Source of the DNA: Rhodobacter sp. 24-YEA-8
GTDB taxonomy: Bacteria > Pseudomonadota > Alphaproteobacteria > Rhodobacterales > Rhodobacteraceae
DNA length: 64,000 bases
Reading direction: 5' to 3'
NCBI RefSeq assembly: GCF_900105075.1
Contig: NZ_FNSK01000004.1
Span: 124,001-188,000, forward strand
Shown here: positions 33,675 to 43,796 of the stretch, in pieces
How the letters are laid out: each line of letters begins with the position of its first letter
Numbering within the stretch: position 1 is the stretch's first letter
The notes under the pieces: model-generated
The model's database searches: none
The model's input: only the letters and a program-made list of their open reading frames with translations
Told to the model about the DNA's origin: nothing
Made by a program: the position numbers and the translations under genes

Positions 33675-34512
33675 TATGCCTCAATTCCCTGCCGCCCAAA
33701 CCACGATTCAGCCAGAGATCCGAGCCAAGATGTCGCATCAAGACTATATCGAGTTCCGCTCAGTCGGAAAAAACTACGGTCCCGTCCAGATTCTTAAGGA
33801 TTTCAACCTGAAGATCGCGAGGGGGCAGCGCGTTTCCCTGATCGGGCCAAGCGGGTCGGGCAAGACCACGATCCTGCGCATCCTGATGACGCTGGAAAAC
33901 ATCCAGGACGGGTCGATCTGGATCGATGGCAAGCCGCTCTGGCATGAACAGCGCGGCGAAACCCTTGTGCCCGCGTCAGAACACCATCTGCATCAGCAGC
34001 GGTTGCGCCTTGGTATGGTGTTCCAGAATTTCAACCTTTTCCCGCATCTTTCGGTGCTGGAGAATATCTGCCAGCCGCAGCGCCTGGGGCTCAACCGCTC
34101 TCGCAGCGAAGCCAGGGACCGCGCGATGGAATTGCTGGAGATGGTCGGCCTTGGGCACAAGGCCCAGGCCGCGCCGGAGGAGCTGTCGGGCGGTCAGAAA
34201 CAGCGCGTCGCAATTGCGCGCACCCTGGCGATGGACCCGGAGATCCTGCTTTTCGACGAGATCACCTCTGCGCTTGATCCGGAGCTGGTGGACGAGGTGC
34301 TCAATGTCCTTCGCGGCCTGTCCGAACGGCCCGATCTGACCATGTTGCTTGTGACCCATGAAATGAGCTTTGCCCGGGAATTTTCTGACAGGGTGATCTT
34401 CATGGAGGCCGGCCAGGTCGTCGAGGATGCTCATCCCGAAAGCCTCTTTTCCAATCCGGCACAGGACCGCACGCGTCAGTTCCTGCGCAAAATTCTGCCG
34501 CACACGCGCTGA
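33667..34512 (+). CDS. ABC transporter ATP-binding protein, polar amino acid / EhuA-like
   Basis: 281 aa. Walker A GPSGSGKTT at 60-68, signature LSGGQKQRVAIAR, Walker B ILLFDEITSALDPE. A short insertion after the first strand (KPLWHEQRGETLVPASEHHL) matches the insertion in the ectoine importer ATPase EhuA. GAGGGG upstream decides the ATG at 33667, overlapping the amidohydrolase. The subunit order here is ATPase, permease, permease, binding protein, unlike ehuABCD, where the binding protein is second. Confidence 0.9.
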   Translation: MTDMPQFPAAQTTIQPEIRAKMSHQDYIEFRSVGKNYGPVQILKDFNLKIARGQRVSLIGPSGSGKTTILRILMTLENIQDGSIWIDGKPLWHEQRGETLVPASEHHLHQQRLRLGMVFQNFNLFPHLSVLENICQPQRLGLNRSRSEARDRAMELLEMVGLGHKAQAAPEELSGGQKQRVAIARTLAMDPEILLFDEITSALDPELVDEVLNVLRGLSERPDLTMLLVTHEMSFAREFSDRVIFMEAGQVVEDAHPESLFSNPAQDRTRQFLRKILPHTR

Positions 34513-34523
34513 GGACCGGCCGG

Positions 34524-35201
34524 ATGCAATCTTATCTTCCCTATATCCCGCTCCTTCTTGAAGGTCTGGCCGTTACCCTGCAGATCTTCGTATTGGCGAC
34601 CCTTCTGGCAGCCGCTTTTGCAATATTTGCCGGTTCGGTGCGTTTTGTCGGCCCGGCCTGGGCCAGATGGCCTGTGGCATGTCTGGTGGAATTCTTTCGG
34701 GGCACCTCCTGCTTCGTGCAGCTGTTCTGGTGCTTCTATGCTTTGCCACTTTTCGGAATAACGCTGTCGCCTTTCCTGACTTCGGTTGTCGTTCTGGGGC
34801 TGAATGTCGGAAGCTTCGGATCCGAAGTGGTGCGCGGTGCTCTTGAAGCGATCCCGAAAGGGCAAATCGAAGCTGCACGTGCGCTGAATTACACCACTCC
34901 CCGGGCCTTTCTCCATATTCTGTTGCCCCAGGCCATGCGCATCGCAATCAAGCCTTCGGCAAATATGATGGTGGATCTTCTTAAACTGACACCGATCACC
35001 TCGCTGGTTACGGTCTCTGAGTTGACTCGAAATGCCATGGTGATGCGAACCCAGACCGGCAGCACGATGAGTACGCTGCTTTGCATCTTCGTGATCTATT
35101 TCATTCTTGCCTCGGCGATCTACTGGGTCATGAACCGCGTCGAGGCACGCGTGTTCCGCAGCCGCACAACAGAGGACGAAAAGGGGCGCGTTGCAGCATG
35201 A
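34524..35201 (+). CDS. ABC transporter permease, HisM/EhuC-like
   Basis: Inner-membrane permease of a polar amino-acid importer, 225 aa. It has a RGTSCFVQLFWCFYALP segment and the coupling motif GALEAIPKGQIEAARALNYTTPRAFLHILLPQAMR. The base composition drops noticeably toward AT from here to 36736 compared with flanking genes. It starts 11 bp after the ATPase. Confidence 0.9.
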   Translation: MQSYLPYIPLLLEGLAVTLQIFVLATLLAAAFAIFAGSVRFVGPAWARWPVACLVEFFRGTSCFVQLFWCFYALPLFGITLSPFLTSVVVLGLNVGSFGSEVVRGALEAIPKGQIEAARALNYTTPRAFLHILLPQAMRIAIKPSANMMVDLLKLTPITSLVTVSELTRNAMVMRTQTGSTMSTLLCIFVIYFILASAIYWVMNRVEARVFRSRTTEDEKGRVAA

Positions 35202-35857
35202 TCTGGAATAATGAATTCGCGATCTCAATTCTGCCAAAACTTCTGCAAGGCCTGCTTACCACCATTCAGGCGACATTCCTAGGGTCTTTGTTGGCTCTTG
35301 TGCTGGGCCTATTGCTGGCACTGGTTCAACGGTCGCCGAAAAAAATCATCCGATCAGCCGGGTATGCTGTAACAGAGCTTCTGCGAAGGACGCCGCTTCT
35401 CGTGCATCTTTACCTTCTGTTCTATGCGTTTCCTGAAGTCGGCGTGGTGCTGAGCCCGCTTACGGCAGGGGTGCTGGCGCTTGGGCTTCACACTGGATCC
35501 TATATGGCAGCGGTGTATCAATCTGGCATTGAGGCTGTTCCGAACGGACAATGGGAGGCCGCCAAATCCCTCGGATATACCCGCTCGCGGATATGGACAA
35601 AGATCATCCTGCCACAGGCAATTCCGATGATGATACCGGCACTTGGCAATTATATCCTCCTTATGTTCAAGGAAAGTGCGATCCTTTCGGTGATTGCGGT
35701 TCCCGAGGCGATGCAGGCAGCCATGTCCATCGGTAGCCGGTCCTATCGCTACTTTGAGGCGGTAACTGTGGTCGGGATTCTCTATCTCGTGATCAGCCTT
35801 CCTATTGCAGTAGTGCTGCGGCACCTGGAATCCAAACTGGCGATCAAACGCCAGTAA
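35198..35857 (+). CDS. ABC transporter permease, HisQ/EhuD-like
   Basis: Second permease, 219 aa. The ATG at 35198 overlaps the previous stop (ATGA). RRTPLLVHLYLLFYAFP and the coupling motif GIEAVPNGQWEAAKSLGYTRSRIWTKIILPQA are typical of the family. An earlier in-frame start at 35081 would run through the preceding gene and is rejected. Confidence 0.9.
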   Translation: MIWNNEFAISILPKLLQGLLTTIQATFLGSLLALVLGLLLALVQRSPKKIIRSAGYAVTELLRRTPLLVHLYLLFYAFPEVGVVLSPLTAGVLALGLHTGSYMAAVYQSGIEAVPNGQWEAAKSLGYTRSRIWTKIILPQAIPMMIPALGNYILLMFKESAILSVIAVPEAMQAAMSIGSRSYRYFEAVTVVGILYLVISLPIAVVLRHLESKLAIKRQ

Positions 35858-35890
35858 TAAAATCTCGTCAAAAAGCCAACAGGAGTAATC

Positions 35891-36736
35891 ATGACACAGA
35901 AAGCCAAAGCCGGTATCATGACCGCCATTGCCACAATCAGCCTGATGATTTCCGGTATCCCGGCTGTTGCCGAGGGCAAACTGGAGGCCATTAAATCGGC
36001 CGGAGTGATTCAGATGGGCGTGGCAACAGAGCCGCCTTTCTCAGAGCTGAAGGCCGATGGCACATTGACCGGGGCTGACCCGGATGTCGCACGACTTGTA
36101 TTCTCAGATCTTGGCAATGTTGATCTGAACCCTAATGTGGTGGACTGGGGCGCTCTTATTCCTGGTCTTATGGCAAATCGCTTTGATGCGATCGCGACCG
36201 GCCTGATCATTACGCCTGATCGTTGCAATGCGGTGCTGTTCTCTGAGCCGGTCCTGTGCATGGCGGAAGCCTTTATCGTTCGTAAGGGCAACCCCAAAGC
36301 GGTGACAACATATGAAGAGCTTGTGGCAAGCGATGCGATCTTCGCCGCCGTTTCCGGGACCGAAACAAGCCGTGCGCTGTCATTGGGTATGCCAGAAGAC
36401 CGCATCATGCTGGTTCCCGATATTTTTGCTGCGGTCGAACTGCTGAAAAGCGGGCGCGCCGATATTATCGGTTTCCCCGATGTCACGCTCTACCAGGCGA
36501 TGAAATCGCTCTCGGAAGACGAATATGAACTGCTTTCAAAGGTCGAAGGCGAGCCGGTTTCCTGCACGGCTGCGGCTTTCAATCCGGCAAATCAGGATGT
36601 CAGGGATTTCTACGACTCCCGCATGGTGGCCTTGCGGGAATCGGGGGAGCTGCAAAAGATTCTCTCTGCCTATGGTTTTGACCCCGATCTGCCGGCCACG
36701 CTCTCGCGTACCGATCTTTGCGGTGCTCCGAACTGA
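35891..36736 (+). CDS. ABC transporter substrate-binding protein, family 3 (EhuB-like)
   Basis: Periplasmic binding protein, 281 aa, with a signal peptide (GIMTAIATISLMISGIPAVA, cleavage after AVA near residue 27). VIQMGVATEPPFSEL and the LIPGLMANRFDAIATGL region are the amino-acid contact motifs; TPDRCNAVLFSEPV resembles EhuB. An excellent AGGAGT precedes the ATG. Cysteines near the ligand pocket and the C-terminus could form a disulphide. The ligand is probably a cyclic or zwitterionic amino acid derivative. Confidence 0.9.
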   Translation: MTQKAKAGIMTAIATISLMISGIPAVAEGKLEAIKSAGVIQMGVATEPPFSELKADGTLTGADPDVARLVFSDLGNVDLNPNVVDWGALIPGLMANRFDAIATGLIITPDRCNAVLFSEPVLCMAEAFIVRKGNPKAVTTYEELVASDAIFAAVSGTETSRALSLGMPEDRIMLVPDIFAAVELLKSGRADIIGFPDVTLYQAMKSLSEDEYELLSKVEGEPVSCTAAAFNPANQDVRDFYDSRMVALRESGELQKILSAYGFDPDLPATLSRTDLCGAPN

Positions 36737-36745
36737 GCGCATTTC

Positions 36746-36768
36746 GCCCGGACCTGTCGGGTCCGGGC
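36746..36768 (+). terminator. Hairpin after the binding-protein gene
   Basis: A perfect 9-bp stem GCCCGGACC / GGTCCGGGC with a 5-nt loop starts 10 bp after the stop. The following tract is only weakly T-rich, so it may attenuate rather than fully terminate. Confidence 0.6.
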
Positions 36769-36794
36769 TCCCTTCATCTCCCTGCGGATTTCCA

Positions 36795-37943
36795 ATGCCC
36801 CTTCCTCCCCTCCCGGATGCTGAGCGCCTGACCAGATGGGCGCAGGCCTTCGCCCGTTTCCCTAGCCCCCAGACCGGGCTTTTCGAGGCAGAGCCTCAGG
36901 TTCAGGCCTTCCTTGCCGGTCCGGTGAGCGCCGTTCTGGATGAGTGCGGCCTGAACGCCCGCCGGGATGCGATGGGAAGCCTGATCGTTGATATCGCGGG
37001 ATCCGAGCCCGGGCCTTCGCTTCTTGTGATGGCCTATGCCATGACCCATCCGGCGGCGCGGATGGAAGACCCCTATGAGGCGCGGCTTATTGACGGAGGC
37101 ACCCGCCTGCGCGGGCGCGGCCTTGCCGAGCAGAAAGGTGCCCTTGTTGCGGCAATTGCGGCGGTGGCGGCGGCAGCGCCTGCGATCACAACGGGCCGGT
37201 TGGTTCTTGTCATCTCGTCCGCTGGTGAGACCGGGCGCCATGACGCTGCACGGGCTGCCCTTACCGAGCTGGATTTCGTGCCCGATGCTGCGATCATTGC
37301 CATTGGCACATCGGGCCGCCTTGCCCTGGCCAATAAGGGCAGGATCGACGTTGATATCTGCGTCCGGGGGCAGGCGGCGCATTCCTCGACCCCATGGGCG
37401 GGCGTAGATGCCATCACGGGAGCCCGCCAGGTGCTGGACCGGGTGCTGGCGCTCGATCCGGGTGACAGGGCGCATCCGGGCCTTGGCCGGGCGACACTGG
37501 TTGCAACTTCGATCCGCTCGCTGCCCGAGGCGACCCATACGATCCAGGACGAGGTGAACCTGACGTTCGACCGCCGCCTTCTGCCGGGCGACGATGCTGA
37601 GGATGCCTTTGCCGCCATCGCATCGGCCGCCGCAATCGGCGCGCCCTGGCAGGTCGAGGTCTCTCGCGGCCCGCATATGTTTCCGGCCGAGATTGCCCCA
37701 GATGGCCGGCTGGCCCGGGCGGTGGCAGCGGGCTGCCATCTCGCCGGCCTTGCGCCACCGGAGCCGTTCTTCTCGGATGGTGCGCTTGATGCCGGGCTTT
37801 TTCATTCGCTGGGGGCCGAGGCTGCCATGTGGGGGCCGGGCGACATGTCCCTCTGGCACTCGGCCGAGGAGACAATCGCGCTTTCGGACATAGGCGATGC
37901 GGCGCGCGGCTATCTGGGGCTGATCCGCACCTGGCTCGCGTGA
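36795..37943 (+). CDS. M20-family protein with altered metal-binding motifs
   Basis: 382 aa with M20 peptidase/deacylase architecture: catalytic domain, dimerisation domain (ANKGRIDVDICVRGQAAHSSTPWAGVDAI) and a C-terminal half. Key residues differ from the family. The HxD motif is Y81-A-M83, the bridging Asp in GRGxxDxKG is E112 (GRGLAEQKG), and the EE catalytic pair is G144-E145 (SSAGETG). The dimerisation HS and final histidine (LWHSAEE) remain. The ATG at 36795 gives the normal M20 N-terminus; the longer upstream frame overlaps the binding protein. It may be a non-hydrolytic or alternative-metal member. Confidence 0.78.
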   Translation: MPLPPLPDAERLTRWAQAFARFPSPQTGLFEAEPQVQAFLAGPVSAVLDECGLNARRDAMGSLIVDIAGSEPGPSLLVMAYAMTHPAARMEDPYEARLIDGGTRLRGRGLAEQKGALVAAIAAVAAAAPAITTGRLVLVISSAGETGRHDAARAALTELDFVPDAAIIAIGTSGRLALANKGRIDVDICVRGQAAHSSTPWAGVDAITGARQVLDRVLALDPGDRAHPGLGRATLVATSIRSLPEATHTIQDEVNLTFDRRLLPGDDAEDAFAAIASAAAIGAPWQVEVSRGPHMFPAEIAPDGRLARAVAAGCHLAGLAPPEPFFSDGALDAGLFHSLGAEAAMWGPGDMSLWHSAEETIALSDIGDAARGYLGLIRTWLA

Positions 37944-38025
37944 CCCCTCGCAGAGGGAATGCGCATCCGTGCCGCATGACCCATGCCCAAGACATGCACG
38001 GATAAGACTAAAACCGGAGTTAAGA

Positions 38026-39258
38026 ATGCTTTCTGAATTCAAACCGCTGCGCGTCGGCCTGGTCGGATGCGGAGGGATGGGGATACGCCACGCACGCGCA
38101 GTCTCCGGGATGCGCGCCCGCGGATGCGCGGTTGTCGAGATCGTGGCGATCTGTGACGCTGAGGAAGGCCGCAGGGAAGTGGTTGCCGGGCTGATTGCGA
38201 AAGATGGTCGCCGACCGGCGGAATACGCGGATCCGGCAGCTCTTTTTGCCGATCCGAATGTAGAGGCCGTGGATATCGTGCTGCCCACGTCCCTGCATCA
38301 CGTGATGATCCTTGAGGCGCTGGCGGCAGGCAAACATGTGCTGGTCGAAAAGCCGCTCGCGCTGACTGTCGCGGCATGCGACCTGATCGTTGAGGCGGCA
38401 GGGAGCACGAATCTGGTCGTGGCGGTTGCCGAGAATTATCGCCGCATCGCCAGCAACCGGGCGGTGGCTGGCCTGATCCGCGAGGGTGCTTTCGGGCCGC
38501 TTGATGCGATGTATGCGCGAAATTTTGCTTCGCCTGAGCCGCCGGTCAAGGCGGGAGAGTGCCCGGTTGCCGCTCCGCCCTGGTATCGTGACCGCCGCAG
38601 CGCCGGCGGCTATCATGTGCTGGAAATTGGCGTACATGAGGCTGATCTTCAGCACTTCTGGTTCGGCCCGGTCCGCAGTGTCGAGGCAAGAATCGGCTTC
38701 TTCTCGCGGAAGCGCGACAATCAGGCCTTTCCCAGCGAGGATCTGCTGACCGCTTCTTTCGGTTTCGACGGCGGCTTTACCAGCCATATCGATTTTTGCT
38801 CGACCATTCGCGGCTATGAAACCGCAGATCGCTTGCTGATCGGGCGGGAGGCTGTGGTGAGCAGCAATGCCTGGCATGCCTGGCAAGGCGGCGAGGTCCG
38901 CTTCGAGGATGGCCGGCGTGAGGCGCTGGACCGGATGATCGCGACCTGGATTGACCAGCTTGCGCCGGAACACCGCGCCCAGGTTCTGCCCCATGGGGCG
39001 TGGATCGAGGATTCGGAGGCGCTGGCAACAGAACCGCTGACCTATGGCGTCGGGCTGGCGATCCATGACTTTGCCCGTGCGGCGCGCAGCGGCACCCAGC
39101 CGGAAATCAATGCCGAGCAGGCGCGGCGCGCGGTCGCAACCTGCTGCGCTATGCTGGAATCCGCCGAGCTCGGGACCCGGGTTGATGTTGACGATGTGTT
39201 GAGCGGCGCGCTGCGCGCCGGACAAGCGCCCCTCAACCAGGCAATCGGATTGGCGTGA
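38026..39258 (+). CDS. Gfo/Idh/MocA-family NAD(P) oxidoreductase
   Basis: 410 aa. Rossmann motif RVGLVGCGGMGIRHA near residues 8-22, cofactor-site EKPLAL, and a C-terminal alpha/beta domain with the GGYHVLEIGVHEADLQHFWFG stretch carrying the catalytic histidine. CCGGAG precedes the ATG at 38026. The family oxidises or reduces sugars, inositols and related hydroxy compounds. It is followed at once by an SDR gene, so the pair may perform successive redox steps. Confidence 0.87.
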   Translation: MLSEFKPLRVGLVGCGGMGIRHARAVSGMRARGCAVVEIVAICDAEEGRREVVAGLIAKDGRRPAEYADPAALFADPNVEAVDIVLPTSLHHVMILEALAAGKHVLVEKPLALTVAACDLIVEAAGSTNLVVAVAENYRRIASNRAVAGLIREGAFGPLDAMYARNFASPEPPVKAGECPVAAPPWYRDRRSAGGYHVLEIGVHEADLQHFWFGPVRSVEARIGFFSRKRDNQAFPSEDLLTASFGFDGGFTSHIDFCSTIRGYETADRLLIGREAVVSSNAWHAWQGGEVRFEDGRREALDRMIATWIDQLAPEHRAQVLPHGAWIEDSEALATEPLTYGVGLAIHDFARAARSGTQPEINAEQARRAVATCCAMLESAELGTRVDVDDVLSGALRAGQAPLNQAIGLA

Positions 39259-39260
39259 TC

Positions 39261-39965
39261 ATGACCCTTCAGCATCAGCTTACCGGTCGTTTTGCGGTGG
39301 TAACGGGCGCGGCACAGGGGATCGGTGCGGAGATTGCCCGCTCTTTGCAGGAGGCGGGGGCCAGCGTGCTGGGGCTTGACCGTGAGGCCGGGCCGGATTG
39401 CATTGCCTGCGATCTGGCGGATCCCGGGCAGATAGCGGCAGCTGCGGCTGAAGTGGTGACCCGTTTCGGCCGCGTTGATATTCTGGTGAACAATGCCGGG
39501 GTTAATGAAAAACGCGGCCTTGATGAGATCGATCTTGCCCATCTGGACCGGCTGATCGGGATCAACCTGCGGGCACCGATCCTTCTGACCGCCGCGCTCG
39601 CCCGGCACATGGCTCCGGGCGGGCGAATCATCAATATTGCCTCGGAGCTGGCCTATACCGGGCGGGCCTGCGGCTCGGTCTATGCCGCGACCAAGGGCGC
39701 GATGCTGTCGCTGACGCGGTCCTGGGCGCGTGAACTTGCCCCCGGCATTCTGGTCAATGCCGTGGCACCGGGGCCGGTTGATACCGGGATGCTTGGTTTC
39801 GCGACCCTGCCGCCGGAACGGCGCGCCGCCGAGACAGACAATCCGCTGGGCCGTATCGGCGAAGTGTCCGAAATTGCGGCAACGGTGCTGTTTCTCTGCG
39901 GTCCGGGCGGAAATTTATATACAGGTCAATGCCTTGGTCCGAATGGTGGCATCGTGATGACCTGA
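39261..39965 (+). CDS. Short-chain dehydrogenase/reductase
   Basis: 234 aa classical SDR. TGAAQGIG binds NAD(P), NNAGVN follows, and the catalytic motif is S/Y/K in IASELAYTG...SVYAATKG. NAVAPGPVDTGM and the C-terminal GQCLGPNGG are typical. A GTG at 39255 overlapping the preceding stop is an alternative start to the ATG at 39261. Confidence 0.88.
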   Translation: MTLQHQLTGRFAVVTGAAQGIGAEIARSLQEAGASVLGLDREAGPDCIACDLADPGQIAAAAAEVVTRFGRVDILVNNAGVNEKRGLDEIDLAHLDRLIGINLRAPILLTAALARHMAPGGRIINIASELAYTGRACGSVYAATKGAMLSLTRSWARELAPGILVNAVAPGPVDTGMLGFATLPPERRAAETDNPLGRIGEVSEIAATVLFLCGPGGNLYTGQCLGPNGGIVMT

Positions 39966-40001
39966 GGCTGCCACCGCTAATCATAGCAAACAGAGGGAAA
40001 A

Positions 40002-40559
40002 ATGACGGAAAGCACTGCGGTCAGGATAGAACTTGCAACCCGAGATAACTTCGCCCCCTTCGGGCATCTGATCTCACCCGAAGACGGTATGCCCGATTTC
40101 GCGGGTCCGAATTATTCGACCTGGCGCTATCCGCTTCACCTCGGTGGAACCGCCGATCTGACCATGCTGCGCCACCAGTACCGGCCGGTGGTCTGCGCGC
40201 GGCTTGAGCGGCATTCGGAAATTACAGAACTCCGGGTTCCGCTGGATCACCGGCCGTCGATTGTCTTCCTCGCCGCCACCCCGCATGAGCCATCGCCCGC
40301 TGAGGTTCATGGCTTTCTGGTGCCGGGGGATTGCTCCATCCTGATCGCGCGTGACTGCTGGCACTCCTCTTCCTTTGCGACAGATCCCAGAGGGGCACAG
40401 TTCATCCTGATCTCGGATCGGGAAACCGAGGCAGAGCTTGAAGAGGCCGGGCTGGACGGCACACCGGCCATCCGAACTCAGGTTCTAGACTGGACCGGCA
40501 AGGCCTGCCTTGTTCCGGATTTCGGGTCGCTGGGCAAAGCTTTCGACAGGTTCCGCTAG
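40002..40559 (+). CDS. Ureidoglycolate lyase-family protein (AllA-like)
   Basis: Cupin-like lyase, 185 aa, of the AllA family that splits ureidoglycolate into glyoxylate and urea. Family features include NFAPFGHLISPEDG near the N-terminus, ITELRVPLDHRPSIVFLA, and the barrel segment PGDCSILIARDCWHSSSFA, where AllA has GVWHHPLLA. GAGGGAAAA precedes the ATG. It is slightly longer than E. coli AllA (160 aa). Together with the AllD-like and AllC-like genes in the previous cluster it strengthens the ureide theme, though they are not in one operon. Confidence 0.8.
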   Translation: MTESTAVRIELATRDNFAPFGHLISPEDGMPDFAGPNYSTWRYPLHLGGTADLTMLRHQYRPVVCARLERHSEITELRVPLDHRPSIVFLAATPHEPSPAEVHGFLVPGDCSILIARDCWHSSSFATDPRGAQFILISDRETEAELEEAGLDGTPAIRTQVLDWTGKACLVPDFGSLGKAFDRFR

Positions 40560-40670
40560 CACGAAATCCAGTGGCGCGCAGCACGCCTGCCCTTTCGAAA
40601 AGGGTCTGCTTCGGTCCTGTTACTGGCGGAACGATGTCTTTACAACAGGCGAAAGGGAAGGGGCCGCCGC

Positions 40671-41555
40671 ATGGATATCCGCTGGCTACAGGATTTTCTG
40701 GCTCTGGCCGAATTGCGCAGCTTTACCCGCGCGGCCGAGTTTCGGAGCCTGTCACAGGCTGCCTTTTCGCGCCGGATGCAATCGCTGGAGCATTGGGTCG
40801 GGGCAGAGCTGGTTCGCAAGGGCTCGCAGCCGGTGCAGCTGACCGAGGCCGGTGCGCAGTTTCGCGAAGAGGCGCGTGGCACGGTTGACCGGCTGCTGGA
40901 GGCGCGGGCCAGCGCAAGGGCAAGCCTTTTCGAGACACGCACCCAGATCCGTCTCGCCATGCCTTCGGTGCTGGCGCGCAGCGATTTCCGACGCGTGATG
41001 GAGGGGCTGCCGCTGGCAAAGGATCTTTCCTTTGCCGTGATCGTCGGCACCACAGCCGAAGTGACCGCGCGTTTTATCGCGGGGGACGCCGATCTGCTGA
41101 TCGCGCATGATTCCCCGGCGCTTCCCTCGCATGAGCGGATGTTGCAACTGGACCGGCTGGTCCTGCGTCGCGACCGCTTTCGCCCCTATGCCGCAGCCGG
41201 GCGGGGTGATTTCGGCTTTCCCGGCACGCGCCAGCAGCCCTTCCCGCTGATCGGCTACGGTATGCGCGCCTATTTCGGGCAGCTGCAGGAAGAATTACTG
41301 AGCCGGACCGGCATACGCTCCAGTCATCGCCTGGTGGTGCAATGTGACATGTCCGACATTTTGCGCGAGGCGATTGCCGCAGGTTACGGCATCGGCTGGC
41401 TGCCTGAAAGCGCAGTCGGGGGTGAGACGGGACTCGTGCCGGTTGGCGGCCCGGAATGGGAGTTACCGATGGAGATCTGTGCCTTCCGGCCGCATCGCAG
41501 CCCGTCTGCACTGCTCGGGCGGGTCTGGGCGGCGCTGGCGGCAGAGGCCGGTTGA
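40671..41555 (+). CDS. LysR-family transcriptional regulator
   Basis: 294 aa. HTH at residues 1-60 (DIRWLQDFLALAELRSFTRA, then LSQAAFSRRMQSLEHWVGAELVRKG) and an effector-binding domain ending SALLGRVWAALAAEAG. GGAAGGGG precedes the ATG. It is co-oriented with the AllA-like gene before it and the aspartase-like gene after it. The HTH form resembles LysRs that accompany amino-acid catabolic genes. No obvious box was found in the short 5' gap. Confidence 0.9.
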   Translation: MDIRWLQDFLALAELRSFTRAAEFRSLSQAAFSRRMQSLEHWVGAELVRKGSQPVQLTEAGAQFREEARGTVDRLLEARASARASLFETRTQIRLAMPSVLARSDFRRVMEGLPLAKDLSFAVIVGTTAEVTARFIAGDADLLIAHDSPALPSHERMLQLDRLVLRRDRFRPYAAAGRGDFGFPGTRQQPFPLIGYGMRAYFGQLQEELLSRTGIRSSHRLVVQCDMSDILREAIAAGYGIGWLPESAVGGETGLVPVGGPEWELPMEICAFRPHRSPSALLGRVWAALAAEAG

Positions 41556-41658
41556 AAGGGCCTTGCATGGCTCATGCAGCATTTGCATTGGACGGCGGAA
41601 GGACGGCGCGCCCATCATCGGGCATATCGTAACCGAACAGTCATTCGCCGGACCTGAC

Positions 41659-43032
<1,374 letters not shown>

Positions 43033-43226
43033 ACAGGCGGTATGCCGGCCCTGAGCGTTGGGCTGCCCCTGTTCCTGATCACACGGGCCCGCCTGTTCAT
43101 GACCTTTCCTGCGGTTTTCATCACGGCACTCGCCGGGCTGGCGCTGCCTGGGACCATCGGGCGGAACCTCACCACGGCGAATGTCCGGTTTCCGGGCATT
43201 GGCGGGGCCATTTGGGGGGCTGCCGG

Positions 43227-43766
43227 TCAACCGTTCTCCTGTTCGCGGCGGAGGAGGGCATATTGCATGGTGTTCTCATAAATCGGCTGGCCTGCCGCAT
43301 CGCTGGTGAAGGTGGCAAATTCGACGAATGTTCCCTCCTGCCGCATCCCCAGCCCTTCGCAAAGCTGGCGGGAGCGGGTTTTGTGATCCTCGACACAGGC
43401 ATAGAGGCGGCGCGCCGCGGCAGTGCTGAAGAAGTAATCGAAAAGCGCCCGCGCCGCTTCAAGAGCAAAACCCCGGCCCGCGAAGGCCGGGTTAAAGTTC
43501 CAGCCGATCGAGACGGTGTCGGGCTCTTCCGCCTCGGGATGGGGGAAGAGATCCCCGATCAGCTGACCTGTACCTTTGAGCGCGACGGCGATCTGCTGAT
43601 CATCACCGCTGCGCGTGGCGGTCTCTGCACGGGCCGCCGCCAGATCTGCCAGTCTCAGATCCAGAAAACAGCTGGACACCGGGGCCTGGAGATAGGCGAA
43701 CAGCGCCTCTGCGTCACCCTCCTGGAAGTTGCGCAGGATGAGGCGTTCGGTCTCGATCGGTTGCAT
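43227..43766 (-). CDS. GNAT-family N-acetyltransferase (RimJ/RimL-like)
   Basis: 179 aa. It starts IETERLILRNFQEGDAEALF, the RimJ/RimL N-terminus. Acetyl-CoA-binding motif A is NPAFAGRGFALEAARALFDYFF, followed by RRLYACVEDHKTRSRQLCEGLGM, the usual asparagine position being D (VEDHKTRS rather than N in xxNxxS). Its acceptor is unknown. It stands alone on the minus strand. Confidence 0.87.
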   Translation of the reverse strand: MQPIETERLILRNFQEGDAEALFAYLQAPVSSCFLDLRLADLAAARAETATRSGDDQQIAVALKGTGQLIGDLFPHPEAEEPDTVSIGWNFNPAFAGRGFALEAARALFDYFFSTAAARRLYACVEDHKTRSRQLCEGLGMRQEGTFVEFATFTSDAAGQPIYENTMQYALLRREQENG

Positions 43767-43796
43767 GATACATGGGGTATTTACGGCGCGCGCCGC

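Noticed and set aside
36795..37943. Treating the altered M20 protein as a pseudogene
   Set aside because: The frame is full length with native codon use and conserved dimerisation and C-terminal motifs; substituted ligands alone do not show decay.
36774..38288. 504-codon open frame on the minus strand
   Set aside because: It is antisense to the M20 and Gfo/Idh/MocA genes and has no recognisable domain.
43042..43281. 79-codon plus-strand frame with hydrophobic stretches after the aspartase-like gene
   Set aside because: No ribosome-binding site, it runs into the GNAT gene on the other strand, and it lacks a family resemblance.
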